DNA from: Oscillospiraceae bacterium
GTDB taxonomy: Bacteria > Bacillota > Clostridia > Oscillospirales > Oscillospiraceae
Length of the DNA: 64,000 bases
Direction of reading: 5' to 3'
Assembly (NCBI GenBank): GCA_009780235.1
Contig: WRAK01000010.1
Coordinates: 1 to 64,000, forward strand
Program-made: the position numbers and the translations under genes
Part shown: positions 8,473-17,162 of the stretch, piece after piece
Layout of the letters: each line of letters opens with the position of its first letter
Position numbering within the stretch: position 1 is the stretch's first letter
The notes under the pieces: model-generated
Told to the model about the DNA's origin: nothing
Seen by the model: only the letters and a program-made list of their open reading frames with translations
Database searches by the model: none

Positions 8473-8565
8473 ATGAAAACAGCACAAGGGTTCATTATGC
8501 AAGCAATCGGCATCATCACCGAAGCGGATTTTGAGGCCAAGAAGCGGCAGATATTGGGGATATAG
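8473..8565 (+). CDS. 30-aa SHOCT-like micro-ORF
   Basis: An ATG preceded by GGGGAGGGTACAGAG opens a 30-codon frame ending GIITEADFEAKKRQILGI. This is the pattern of a SHOCT (short C-terminal) domain, normally found at the end of larger proteins, where it is thought to mediate oligomerisation. Here there is no upstream protein in frame: rpoZ ends 18 bases before. In many Firmicutes coaBC lies between rpoZ and priA; it is missing here and this fragment sits in its place. It may be a real small protein or the tail of a decayed gene. Confidence 0.5.
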   Translation: MKTAQGFIMQAIGIITEADFEAKKRQILGI

Positions 8566-8573
8566 CCTTCTCT

Positions 8574-8656
8574 TGTAGGGGGCGGCGTCTCCGACGCCCC
8601 GCCGTACAAAATTTGCAATGTGTAATAACGGGGCGTCGAGGACGCCGCCCCCTACA
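8574..8656. repeat. Palindromic intergenic repeat, GGCGTCC type, copy 3
   Basis: Arms TGTAGGGGGCGGCGTC and GACGCCGCCCCCTACA. The centre holds AAAATTTGCAATGTGTAATAA, nearly the same as the centre of the copy at 33338-33421. Confidence 0.9.
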
Positions 8657-8727
8657 ACGTCCGCAAAATGCAATACCGGACGGCTATGGAATCCGCCCCT
8701 ACAAACACCACCAAAGGAGGCCCGCCG

Positions 8728-11178
8728 ATGGTCGCAAAAATAGCCGTATCATCGGCGACCTATTCCATCGACAAACCCTACGATTACCTGCTCCCGGCCC
8801 ATCTGGCAGACAGCGCGCAACCCGGTATGCGGGTGATTGTGCCGTTTGCACGGGGAAACCGCCGCTGTGAGGGCATCATCCTCAGCATAGCGGAAGAGAG
8901 TGCCTACACCCGATTAAAGCCCATAGACAGCGTGGTAGACACCGAACCTGTATTGGACGAATCCCAAATCAAACTCGCCCTCTGGATGCGGGAGCGATTC
9001 TTCTGCACCGTCTATGACGCAGTCCGTGCCATGCTGCCCACAGGACTGTGGTACCAAATCCATTACCGCTACCGCCTGGCCGACGGCATCAACCGCCCCA
9101 AAGCGGAGACAGCGGCAGACCACAACCCGGCGGCTATAGCCGTGCTGGATGCGCTCCTAGAGGCCAAAGGCCCCGTGGAGGACAAGGAACTGGAAAAAAA
9201 TCTCGGCGCAAAAATCGCCGCAAACGGCATCCGCCGACTGCTCGACAGCGGTGTCATCGTCCAAATCGTAGACGAGACCCGCCGTGTGCAGGATAAACTG
9301 CAAAAATTTGTCAGGCTCGCCATTCAGCCGGAGGATGCCCTCGAACTCGCCGACCGCAAACGCCGTAGTGCCAAAAAACAAGCGGAAGTGTTAGAACTAC
9401 TGGCCTCGGCGGGGGAGGTCAGCACGAAAGAACTCGCTTACTACACAGGAGCCGCCGCGCAGACGCTAAACGCCATGTCCCGTGCGGGCCTGATTACGAT
9501 AGAAACCCGCGAAGTCCTCCGCCGTCCCGAACACACGCCGAAACCGAGCGCGGCAAACACCACGTTGACTGCCCAGCAGAAAGCGGCCTATGACGGCCTA
9601 CTTGTCCTCTATCGAAGCGAAAAGCCGGAAGCGGCCCTGCTCCGTGGCATCACAGGCAGCGGTAAGACGGCGGTGTATCTGCACCTCATCGACCAAGTCG
9701 TGCAAGACGGCAAGACGGCCATCGTCCTCGTACCGGAGATTGCCCTTACGCCGCAACTTATGGGCAGTTTCGCCGCAAGGTTCGGTGACCGTGTCGCCGT
9801 ACTCCACAGCGCGCTGGGACTGGGTGAGCGGTATGACGAGTGGAAACGGATTCATTCCGGTAGTGTGTCCGTTGTCGTCGGTACCCGCTCGGCGGTGTTT
9901 GCGCCGGTAAAGAATCTCGGCGTCATCGTCATTGACGAGGAGCAGGAACACACCTACAAATCCGAGCAGGCCCCCCGTTATCACGCCAGAGACGTGGCTA
10001 AGTACCGCTGTACGCAGGAAAACGCGCTCCTCCTCATGGGTTCCGCCACGCCCTCCATAGAGACCGCCTACGCCGCCGAGACGGGGCGTTACCATACCTT
10101 TGCCCTCACAAGCCGCTATAACCGGAGAGAACTCCCGGAGGTCATCGTGGCCGACATGCGGGAGAACCTCAAAGCGGGCAACGGCACGAACATCAGCACG
10201 GAACTCTACCGAGAACTCGGCAAAAACATACAGGCGGGTGAGCAGAGCATCCTCTTCCTCAACCGCCGAGGCACCAGCAATCTACTGGTCTGCGGCGAAT
10301 GCGGATATACTTACACTTGTGAAAAGTGCAGCGTCAGCCTGACCTACCACAGAGCCAACAACCGTCTCATGTGCCACTACTGCGGCGGAAGCCAAAGCGT
10401 GGAAGAGGCCTGCCCCGACTGCGGCGGCATCTTAAAACACGTAGGCGCAGGCACCCAACGGGTGCAAGAGGAACTGCAAGAACTTTTCCCCGGGCAGGAA
10501 ATCATCCGCATGGACACGGATACGATTACCCCCGGCCAGACGCACGATGCGTTGCTCAAACGCTTTGAGCGTGAGAAAATCCCCGTCCTCATCGGCACGC
10601 AGATGGTGACCAAAGGCCTCGACTTCCCGAATGTCACTCTGGTAGGCGTCATATCCGCCGACCAAGGTCTTTATATAAACGACTACCGCGCACAAGAGCG
10701 TACATTCTCCCTCATCACCCAAGTCGTAGGCCGAGCGGGCAGGGGAGAGAAAGCGGGCCGTGCCGTTATCCAGACATTCACGCCCTGCCACGAGGTCATA
10801 GAACTCGCCGCAAAGCAAGACTACGACGGCTTCTACGACAGGGAAATCAAACTAAGAAAGCTCCAAGGCGCACCGCCCCTAACAGACCTCATCACCATCA
10901 CCGCCACAGGCGGAGACGAGACCACGGTGCTGCGCTGTATCACCGCCATCCGCCGCACCTTGCAAAAATGCCTCCACGAACTCGGCGAAACCGCAGAACT
11001 TATAGGCCCCGCCCCCGCAGGCATCGTAAAAGTAAACAACCGCTACCGCTACAACATAACAATTCGTTGCAAACAGAATAAATCGGTGCGAAGCTACATA
11101 GCAAATATACTAAAGCAAGTCCCCACCTTAAAAGAATATCGAGGCGTCTCGGTGCACGGCGATGTGGACGGTATATAA
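8728..11178 (+). CDS. priA: Primosomal replication restart helicase PriA
   Basis: An 816-aa DEAH-type helicase that recognises stalled forks and reloads the replisome. The N-terminal DNA-binding region precedes the Walker A motif GITGSGKTA (about residues 306-314), Walker B VIDEEQEHTYKS (about 402), the aromatic-loop region, a zinc-binding insert with eight cysteines (CGECGYTYTCEKC and CHYCGG...CPDCGG, about 521-567) and helicase motifs V-VI (GTQMVTKGLDFP, QVVGRAGRG). The ATG at 8728 has a perfect AAAGGAGG before it; the earlier in-frame ATG at 8668 comes from repeat sequence. Confidence 0.97.
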   Translation: MVAKIAVSSATYSIDKPYDYLLPAHLADSAQPGMRVIVPFARGNRRCEGIILSIAEESAYTRLKPIDSVVDTEPVLDESQIKLALWMRERFFCTVYDAVRAMLPTGLWYQIHYRYRLADGINRPKAETAADHNPAAIAVLDALLEAKGPVEDKELEKNLGAKIAANGIRRLLDSGVIVQIVDETRRVQDKLQKFVRLAIQPEDALELADRKRRSAKKQAEVLELLASAGEVSTKELAYYTGAAAQTLNAMSRAGLITIETREVLRRPEHTPKPSAANTTLTAQQKAAYDGLLVLYRSEKPEAALLRGITGSGKTAVYLHLIDQVVQDGKTAIVLVPEIALTPQLMGSFAARFGDRVAVLHSALGLGERYDEWKRIHSGSVSVVVGTRSAVFAPVKNLGVIVIDEEQEHTYKSEQAPRYHARDVAKYRCTQENALLLMGSATPSIETAYAAETGRYHTFALTSRYNRRELPEVIVADMRENLKAGNGTNISTELYRELGKNIQAGEQSILFLNRRGTSNLLVCGECGYTYTCEKCSVSLTYHRANNRLMCHYCGGSQSVEEACPDCGGILKHVGAGTQRVQEELQELFPGQEIIRMDTDTITPGQTHDALLKRFEREKIPVLIGTQMVTKGLDFPNVTLVGVISADQGLYINDYRAQERTFSLITQVVGRAGRGEKAGRAVIQTFTPCHEVIELAAKQDYDGFYDREIKLRKLQGAPPLTDLITITATGGDETTVLRCITAIRRTLQKCLHELGETAELIGPAPAGIVKVNNRYRYNITIRCKQNKSVRSYIANILKQVPTLKEYRGVSVHGDVDGI

Positions 11179-11200
11179 CCGCTTGGCGGTATAAATCCCA

Positions 11201-11272
11201 TGTAGGGCCGTTCGCATGTTACAAATACAATAAAACATTAGATAGGCGGACGGCCAATGGCCGCCCCTGCAA
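11201..11272. repeat. Palindromic intergenic repeat, degenerate left arm
   Basis: The right arm CGGACGGCCAATGGCCGCCC is intact; the left arm is reduced to TGTAGGGCCGTTCGC. Lies between priA and def. Confidence 0.75.
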
Positions 11273-11292
11273 CACCACCGGAGGTATCCACC

Positions 11293-11805
11293 ATGGCACT
11301 ACGCAATATCCTGCAAGAAGGCGACCCCACGCTAAGCAAATCCGCCCGAGAGGTCACCGCATTCGATGACAGGCTGCACACCCTGCTCGACGACATGTGG
11401 GACACTCTGTTCGACGCGAACGGCATTGGTCTCGCCGCGCCCCAAGTCGGCATCCTGCGCCGTGTGGCTTTGGTATTGGAACTCAACGGCGACACAGAAA
11501 CGGAAAACTTAGAGGAGCTCACCCACGAACTCATTAACCCCGTCATCATTGAGCAGGACGGTGAGCAGGAGGGCTATGAGGGCTGTCTCAGCGTCCCCGG
11601 CATGATGGGTCTGGTGACCCGTCCGCAACGTGTAAAAGTCCGCGCACAGAACAGGACAGGGGAGTGGTTTGAAATCGAGGGCGAAGGCCTCACGGCAAGG
11701 GTCATCTGCCACGAACTCGACCACTTAGACGGCAATCTTTACACACGTCTCGCCCCGGAGCTAATCTCCGTTGACGACCTGCCGGATGAGGAGGAGAGCG
11801 AGTGA
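11293..11805 (+). CDS. def: Peptide deformylase
   Basis: A 170-aa metalloenzyme that removes the formyl group from new proteins. All three motifs are present: GIGLAAPQVG, EGCLSVPG and HELDHLDG (metal ligands Cys, His, His). The ATG at 11293 has CGGAGG at 11279-11284; the longer frame starting at 11257 is repeat-derived. It overlaps fmt by GTGA, so deformylase and formyltransferase are co-translated. Confidence 0.96.
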   Translation: MALRNILQEGDPTLSKSAREVTAFDDRLHTLLDDMWDTLFDANGIGLAAPQVGILRRVALVLELNGDTETENLEELTHELINPVIIEQDGEQEGYEGCLSVPGMMGLVTRPQRVKVRAQNRTGEWFEIEGEGLTARVICHELDHLDGNLYTRLAPELISVDDLPDEEESE

Positions 11806-12725
11806 GCCGCATCCTATTCATGGGCACGCCGGATTTTGCCTGCCCGAGCCTAGAGGCCCTCTACGAGGCCGGGCACGAAATCTGCGCTGTCATCACAAGA
11901 GCCGACAAGCCGAAGAACAGGGGGATGCAGCTAACGCCGCCCCCTGTCAAAGAGCTTGCCATAGCTCACGGCACCCCGGTCTATCAACCGGCCACATTGC
12001 GCGACGGCGAGGCGGCAGAATATATCCGAGCCATGGCCCCGGAACTGATTGCAGTCGTAGCCTACGGCAGAATCCTGCCCAAAGAGATATTGGACATCCC
12101 GCCCTGCGGTTGCATCAACGTCCACCCCTCGCTCCTGCCCAAATACCAAGGCGCGGCCCCCATCCAATGGGCGGTCTTGAACGGCGATAAAACGACAGGC
12201 GTCACCATCATGCAAATGGACGAGGCCTTGGACACGGGCGATATCCTCTCTCAAGAGGAGACGAAAATCCACCCGAACGAGACAGCGGGTGACCTTTTTG
12301 ACCGCCTCTCCATACAAGGCGCACGCCTCTTGGCGAAGTCCATCCCCGCCATCGTAAACGGCACGGTCAAGCGCACCCCGCAAGACCCCGCCAAAGCCAC
12401 CCACGCCCCGCCGCTCCGCCGTGAGATGTCCCCCGTGGACTGGACGAGACCGGCGCAGGAGATGCTCAGCCAAATCCGCGGCCTAAATCCCTGGCCAATG
12501 GCAACGACGGAGATAGCCGACAAAACATTCAAACTCCACACCGCCTACGTAGGAGGCGATGCCCGCATCGCCCCGCCCGGTACGGTAGTATCGGCAGGGG
12601 AGGGAGGGCTGGAAATCGCTTGCGGGGACGGGACCGTGGTTATCACGCGGCTTCAGCCGCCGGGGAAGAAAGCGATGGCGGCAGCGGATTATTTGCGGGG
12701 AAACCCGATAGAGTTAGGACGGTAA
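11802..12725 (+). CDS. fmt: Methionyl-tRNA formyltransferase
   Basis: A 307-aa enzyme that formylates initiator Met-tRNA using 10-formyl-tetrahydrofolate. Motifs: RILFMGTPDFACPSL at the N-terminus, INVHPSLLPKYQGAAPI (catalytic Asn-His and the SLLP loop) and TGVTIMQMDEALDTGDI; the C-terminal tRNA-binding domain ends with LQPPGKKAM. The GTG start overlaps the def stop. Around residues 250-259 the peptide YVGGDARIAPPG is encoded by a sequence that looks like a palindromic repeat arm (12549-12576), in a loop that varies in the family. Confidence 0.95.
   Translation: MSRILFMGTPDFACPSLEALYEAGHEICAVITRADKPKNRGMQLTPPPVKELAIAHGTPVYQPATLRDGEAAEYIRAMAPELIAVVAYGRILPKEILDIPPCGCINVHPSLLPKYQGAAPIQWAVLNGDKTTGVTIMQMDEALDTGDILSQEETKIHPNETAGDLFDRLSIQGARLLAKSIPAIVNGTVKRTPQDPAKATHAPPLRREMSPVDWTRPAQEMLSQIRGLNPWPMATTEIADKTFKLHTAYVGGDARIAPPGTVVSAGEGGLEIACGDGTVVITRLQPPGKKAMAAADYLRGNPIELGR
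12549..12576. repeat. Repeat-like arm inside fmt
   Basis: CGTAGGAGGCGATG, CC, CGCATCGCCCCGC: the same GTAGG-GCGATG-CATCGC build as the arms at 8146 and 7143. It is in frame with fmt. No net lengthening of the protein is obvious by eye. Confidence 0.5.
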
Positions 12726-12731
12726 GGACGA

Positions 12732-13772
12732 TTGCAACCCATAATAAACTTAATCCTCCGCTTCGGCATAATAGAATTGTTTTTAGTCTTTTTCGCAGCG
12801 GTAAATCTCTTGACATTCTCTCTCTACGCAATAGACAAACGAAAAGCCATAAAAAACAAACACCGCATCAGCGAGAGAACGTTGCTTTTTTTCACAATAG
12901 CAGGCGGCGGCATCGGCGCATTGTTGGGCATGTGTCTTGCAAGGCATAAGACAAGAAAGATAAAATTCAAATTCGCAGTAACACTCGGTATGCTCATCGC
13001 GCTTATTCCCGTGATACACATTGCGCATAGTTTCACGCTGGACAGAACCATCCGTTATGTGGAGGTCAAATTTTACTCCGAAAACTGGCCTGCCGAACTG
13101 GATGGCTACCGCATCGCATTCATGACAGACATGCACGTAATCACAGATGAAACTATGCGAACCGTAGCCGCCGAGCTGAACGAAAGAAATTTAGATTTGC
13201 TGCTATTGGGCGGCGATTTCTCCGTACGTAATGCACATTATCAAGGAACCGTGAAAGAAATCGCCCGAATCAACACAACAGACGGCATCTTCGGTGTGGA
13301 GGGGAACCACGATAATTACAGAAGATTGTTCGCCGCAAAAGAGCAGCACGGAATAACACCGTTAGACAATAGCGGAACACGCATTAGGGACGGCTTTTAT
13401 CTGGCAGGCGTTCAAGACTTGTGGAACAGAGACCCGAACATAGCCGAGGCGATTGCAGACGCACACGCAGATGATTTCATCCTGCTCCTTACCCACAACC
13501 CCGATGTTGTAATGTTGCAATCGACCATCGGAATTGATTTCATCCTCGCAGGCCATACCCACGCCGGACAAATCTCATTCTTCGGATTTCCGATGTACCT
13601 TTTACGCGGCAGTATCACGGATTACGGAACACGCTTTGGGTACGGTTTCGCCTACTCGGCAGACGGCGTCCCCGTATTCACAAGCAGCGGCATAGGTGTG
13701 TATTACACGGTGCCGAGGATAGTTGCACGGCCTGAAGTTGTGATTTTTACGATGTATCGTGTAGAGAGGTAA
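12732..13772 (+). CDS. DUF1294-metallophosphoesterase fusion, membrane bound
   Basis: A 346-aa protein with a TTG start preceded by TAAGGA. Residues 1-75 match the small membrane family DUF1294: LYAIDKRKAIKNKHRISERTLL, then GGGIGALLGM and RHKTRKIKF. A third membrane segment (about 77-93) leads to an extracellular calcineurin-like phosphoesterase of the YkuE/YaeI type, with metal-binding MTDMHV, GGDFS, GNHDNY, LTHNPD and AGHTHAGQ. It would hydrolyse a phosphoester outside the membrane; YkuE-type enzymes act near lipids or the wall, but the substrate here is unknown. The fusion of the two families is unusual. It sits between fmt and rsmB, which are neighbours in most relatives. Confidence 0.85.
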   Translation: MQPIINLILRFGIIELFLVFFAAVNLLTFSLYAIDKRKAIKNKHRISERTLLFFTIAGGGIGALLGMCLARHKTRKIKFKFAVTLGMLIALIPVIHIAHSFTLDRTIRYVEVKFYSENWPAELDGYRIAFMTDMHVITDETMRTVAAELNERNLDLLLLGGDFSVRNAHYQGTVKEIARINTTDGIFGVEGNHDNYRRLFAAKEQHGITPLDNSGTRIRDGFYLAGVQDLWNRDPNIAEAIADAHADDFILLLTHNPDVVMLQSTIGIDFILAGHTHAGQISFFGFPMYLLRGSITDYGTRFGYGFAYSADGVPVFTSSGIGVYYTVPRIVARPEVVIFTMYRVER

Positions 13773-13784
13773 AGGAGACAGTCA

Positions 13785-14732
13785 ATGGGTGCATGGGACA
13801 GTAGTGTTACCGGCAATGATACTGCGCAGGATATGAAAAGCGAATATCAAGCGGCTTTTTACTACAACGATGTCGAAACGGCTTTGAAAAAAATCGATGA
13901 CTACGTAAGGTTAATTGGATTCGATGAATCCGACCCAAGGGAATGGTGCGATTACTACTACTCCCTTGCAGATTTTATGTGGCGTAAAGGCATACTGTCC
14001 GACGCAGTAATGAAAGAGACCTTGCGGCTAATTGACAGCGGTTTCGGGCTGGAATTATGGGAGGAATCTGGGCGGAAGATATTGGAAGGACGAAAAAAGG
14101 CTCTGCAAAAATTCCGTGATAAAATCACCGCCCCGCAACCGCCCAAAAAGAAAATATCAATCAAGTTGTATATGAAGCCTATCTTTGAAATAGGTGATAT
14201 CATAACATTTCAATTGCAAACGGCCGACAAAACATACACGGGAGAGAAAGCGAACGTCAGCGAAACAGACTTCAAGGAAGCGGACGGTAAATATATCGTT
14301 ATACGGAAAATAGCAGACAAAGTATCTTACACTTCCGTAATTGAGCCTGCGGTCAGGGATATATGGCCCATTTTTCAATTATATGACGGGATATTTGACG
14401 AGCTGCCTAAACCGGAAGACGTGATGTACTTAAAGAGTGCGAAGTTTATCTTGCCTCTGTTTTTGGGAGGAGATAACCCTGACGGTATATTCGGTTGCGA
14501 GGGGAGCCTGTTCTACTTCAAAAAAAGGAAACACGTCATCCTCGGCAACGACCAAAAGGATATTGACAGGCTGTTCAACAAATATAATATAGGTATGAAA
14601 TATGATACCTATGGTGCTTCTGTAGATGTGAGCAATGACCCATCGAGATGGATTGAATATATCTTTTTCAGCATAAACAAGCCGTGGCGTAATGCAGACG
14701 AAGATTTTATAAACGCTATTTCCGGCAGATAA
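13785..14732 (+). CDS. Hypothetical protein with MGAW...ND..AQD N-terminus
   Basis: A 315-aa soluble protein that I do not recognise as a whole. The first 20 residues (MGAWDSSVTGNDTAQDM) match the signature start of DUF4259-like proteins, scattered accessory proteins in many bacteria. The middle (about 125-165) is beta-rich and the C-terminal half has WRNADEDF close to the end. Codon use is more A+T-rich than in the flanking genes, which with the interrupted fmt-rsmB order suggests it was inserted. It starts 13 bases after the phosphoesterase gene with GGAGA before the ATG. Confidence 0.6.
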   Translation: MGAWDSSVTGNDTAQDMKSEYQAAFYYNDVETALKKIDDYVRLIGFDESDPREWCDYYYSLADFMWRKGILSDAVMKETLRLIDSGFGLELWEESGRKILEGRKKALQKFRDKITAPQPPKKKISIKLYMKPIFEIGDIITFQLQTADKTYTGEKANVSETDFKEADGKYIVIRKIADKVSYTSVIEPAVRDIWPIFQLYDGIFDELPKPEDVMYLKSAKFILPLFLGGDNPDGIFGCEGSLFYFKKRKHVILGNDQKDIDRLFNKYNIGMKYDTYGASVDVSNDPSRWIEYIFFSINKPWRNADEDFINAISGR

Positions 14733-14749
14733 TAAGGATGTGACCACCC

Positions 14750-16120
14750 ATGCCATCAGCCCGCCAAGCCGCACTACAAGCCCTCATGCACCACCGCAAA
14801 TCCGGCACCCCCGCCGAGGCCGTCCTCGACAAAGAAATCACCAAACAAAACCTGTCCCCCAGAGATGCGGCCTTGGCATCCAAGCTCACCTTCGGCGTCC
14901 TTCAAAACCGCACCCTGCTGGATTTTTACCTATCAAAATTTTCCCACACCCCCACAGAAAAACTAGAACCCCGCATACTGGACATCCTGCGCATCGCCGC
15001 CTATCAAATTCTCTTTCTCGACCGCATCCCGGACAGCGCGGCGGTGGACGAAGCGGTAGAGCAAACCAAACAGGGCAGCCCCAAAGCGGCGGGCTTGGTC
15101 AACGCCATTCTCCGCCGCTTGACCGAGAACAAAACAAAGCTCCCGGCACCACCCGACCTCGCAACGAAATACAGTCACCCCAATTGGCTGGTTCGGCGAC
15201 TCACAGACGAACTGGGGGAGGAGAGTGCGGAAGCCCTCTTAGCCGCCAACAACGCCGAAGTCCCCCTATACGCCCAAGTCAACACCTTGAAAACCACCCT
15301 CGCTGAATTGGCGGCGGCCATGGCAGCCGAGGGCGTCACAACAGAACCCCACCCGTGGTTGCCCGACTGTCTCATCCTCAAAAATCCCGGAAATCCAGCC
15401 AAACTACAGGCATTCCGAGATGGTATGTTCTACATCCAAGACCCCGCCGCCCGTCTCGCCGTTCTCGCCGCAGACCTCCAATCCGACACCCGTATACTCG
15501 ACGCCTGTGCCGCCCCCGGCGGGAAAAGTTTTGCCGCCGCCATCCAAATAGGGAACAAAGGTGAGATTATTTCGTCTGACTTACAGGAGAAAAAACTAGC
15601 CAAAATCCAAACAGCAGCGAATCACTTGGGTATCACCATCCTCCACACCCGTGCGATGGATGCGCGAACACTCGACCCCACAGATATCGGCGCATTCGAC
15701 ACCGTCATCGTAGACGCCCCCTGCTCCGGCCTCGGGATTATCCGCAAGAAGCCGGAAATCCGCGACAAAACCCCCGAAGAAATCGCCCGCCTGCCGGAGA
15801 TTCAGCTTGAAATCCTCCAAGGCGCGGCCAAGTGTGTCGCCCTCGGCGGTGTGCTCTTATATGCGACCTGTACGATTCTCCCGGAGGAGAACAGCGGCGT
15901 GATTGCGGCGTTTTTAAAGGACAATGCGAATTTCATACCCGAAAGCATCAATGTAGGGGCGGCCATTGGCCGTCCGTTCCCCCCAACATTGCACCATACC
16001 TCCGACAGCGGACGGCCAATGGCCGCCCCTACACCAAACCCCATCGGCCAAATCACGCTCTACCCCCACATCCACGGCACAGACGGCTTTTTCTTCTGCA
16101 AACTAAGGCGGGTGAACTGA
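14750..16120 (+). CDS. rsmB: 16S rRNA (cytosine-967) methyltransferase RsmB
   Basis: A 456-aa protein: an N-terminal NusB-like RNA-binding domain (about residues 1-140) and a C-terminal SAM-dependent RNA m5C methyltransferase with the SAM loop ACAAPGGKSF, VDAPCSGLG (one catalytic Cys) and LLYATCTILPEEN (the other). It ends with HGTDGFFFCKLRR as expected. Residues about 401-428 are encoded by a complete palindromic repeat (15952-16033), giving NVGAAIGRPF ... SGRPMAAPTP. This lies in the variable loop before the last strand, so the enzyme can probably still fold. Confidence 0.95.
   Translation: MPSARQAALQALMHHRKSGTPAEAVLDKEITKQNLSPRDAALASKLTFGVLQNRTLLDFYLSKFSHTPTEKLEPRILDILRIAAYQILFLDRIPDSAAVDEAVEQTKQGSPKAAGLVNAILRRLTENKTKLPAPPDLATKYSHPNWLVRRLTDELGEESAEALLAANNAEVPLYAQVNTLKTTLAELAAAMAAEGVTTEPHPWLPDCLILKNPGNPAKLQAFRDGMFYIQDPAARLAVLAADLQSDTRILDACAAPGGKSFAAAIQIGNKGEIISSDLQEKKLAKIQTAANHLGITILHTRAMDARTLDPTDIGAFDTVIVDAPCSGLGIIRKKPEIRDKTPEEIARLPEIQLEILQGAAKCVALGGVLLYATCTILPEENSGVIAAFLKDNANFIPESINVGAAIGRPFPPTLHHTSDSGRPMAAPTPNPIGQITLYPHIHGTDGFFFCKLRRVN
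15952..16033. repeat. Complete palindromic repeat inserted in frame within rsmB
   Basis: Arms TGTAGGGGCGGCCATTGGCC and GGCCAATGGCCGCCCCTACA, inner GTCCG/CGGAC and a centre of about 30 bases. Same family as 5614-5689 and 43756-43806, but here translated as part of RsmB. Confidence 0.95.
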
Positions 16121-16121
16121 T

Positions 16122-17162
16122 ATGCAAAAACAAGACATCCGCTCCATGCTGCCCGAAGAACTCGAAACCGCTATCAAGTCCCTCGGCGAAAAACCCTTCC
16201 GCGCCAAACAAATCTTCGGGTGGCTCACCCGCGGTGCAGAAAGTTTTGACGAAATGACCAATCTCTCTCAAGCTCTACAGGAAACATTGGACGCAAATTT
16301 CACCCTCGCAGTCCCGGAGCTCGCAGACAAGCAGACCTCAGAGGACGGTACCGTCAAATACCTCTGGCAGCTCGAAGACGGTAATTGCGTTGAGACCGTA
16401 CTCATGCGTTACCACCACGGCAACACCGTTTGCATTTCCACGCAAGTCGGCTGCCGTATGGGCTGCACCTTCTGCGCCTCAGCCATCGGCGGACTGGTGC
16501 GAAACTTAAAGCCATCGGAAATGCTGGGGCAAGTCATCTTCACGGCGAAAGACAGCGGACTCACCATCTCCAACGTTGTCCTCATGGGAATCGGTGAGCC
16601 GTTGGACAATTTTGACAATGTTTTATGCTTCCTGAAACTCGTCAATCACCCTGACGGACTGCACATCGGGATGCGGCATATTACACTTTCCACCTGTGGT
16701 CTTGCGGAAGTGATTGACAAACTGGGTGAACATAATATACAATTAACGTTAACGGTCTCGCTTCATGCCCCGGACGATGAGACCAGAAATCGGCTTGTAC
16801 CGATGAATCGCAAGTGGGGCATAGACGTATTGATGGCGGCCTGCAAGCGGTATTTTAAACGCACGGGTAGACGGATATCCTTTGAATACGCCATGGTAGA
16901 CGGCGTAAACGATACCCCGGAACACGCAGAGCTCTTGGCCAAACGCATGTCGGACGCAGGCGGCCATGTCAACCTTATCCCATTAAACCCCATCGCTGAA
17001 AGGTCGTTGGGGCCGAGCGGGAAAACAAATCTGGACACATTCACCGAGACACTTAGGAGGCGTGGCGTAAACGTCACCGTCCGTCGGAGCCTCGGCAGAG
17101 ATATAGATGCCGCTTGCGGTCAGTTACGCAAACGGAGAGAGAAGGAGGAGAAATCCTTATGA
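16122..17162 (+). CDS. rlmN: Dual-specificity rRNA/tRNA methyltransferase RlmN
   Basis: A 346-aa radical-SAM enzyme that methylates C2 of adenosine 2503 in 23S rRNA. The CxxxCxxC cluster motif is CRMGCTFCAS (about residue 110); other family features are GIGEPLDN, ITLSTCGL, VSLHAPDDETRNRLVP and the C-terminal DIDAACGQL with the second catalytic cysteine. It follows rsmB by one base and overlaps the phosphatase gene (ATGA). Confidence 0.96.
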   Translation: MQKQDIRSMLPEELETAIKSLGEKPFRAKQIFGWLTRGAESFDEMTNLSQALQETLDANFTLAVPELADKQTSEDGTVKYLWQLEDGNCVETVLMRYHHGNTVCISTQVGCRMGCTFCASAIGGLVRNLKPSEMLGQVIFTAKDSGLTISNVVLMGIGEPLDNFDNVLCFLKLVNHPDGLHIGMRHITLSTCGLAEVIDKLGEHNIQLTLTVSLHAPDDETRNRLVPMNRKWGIDVLMAACKRYFKRTGRRISFEYAMVDGVNDTPEHAELLAKRMSDAGGHVNLIPLNPIAERSLGPSGKTNLDTFTETLRRRGVNVTVRRSLGRDIDAACGQLRKRREKEEKSL

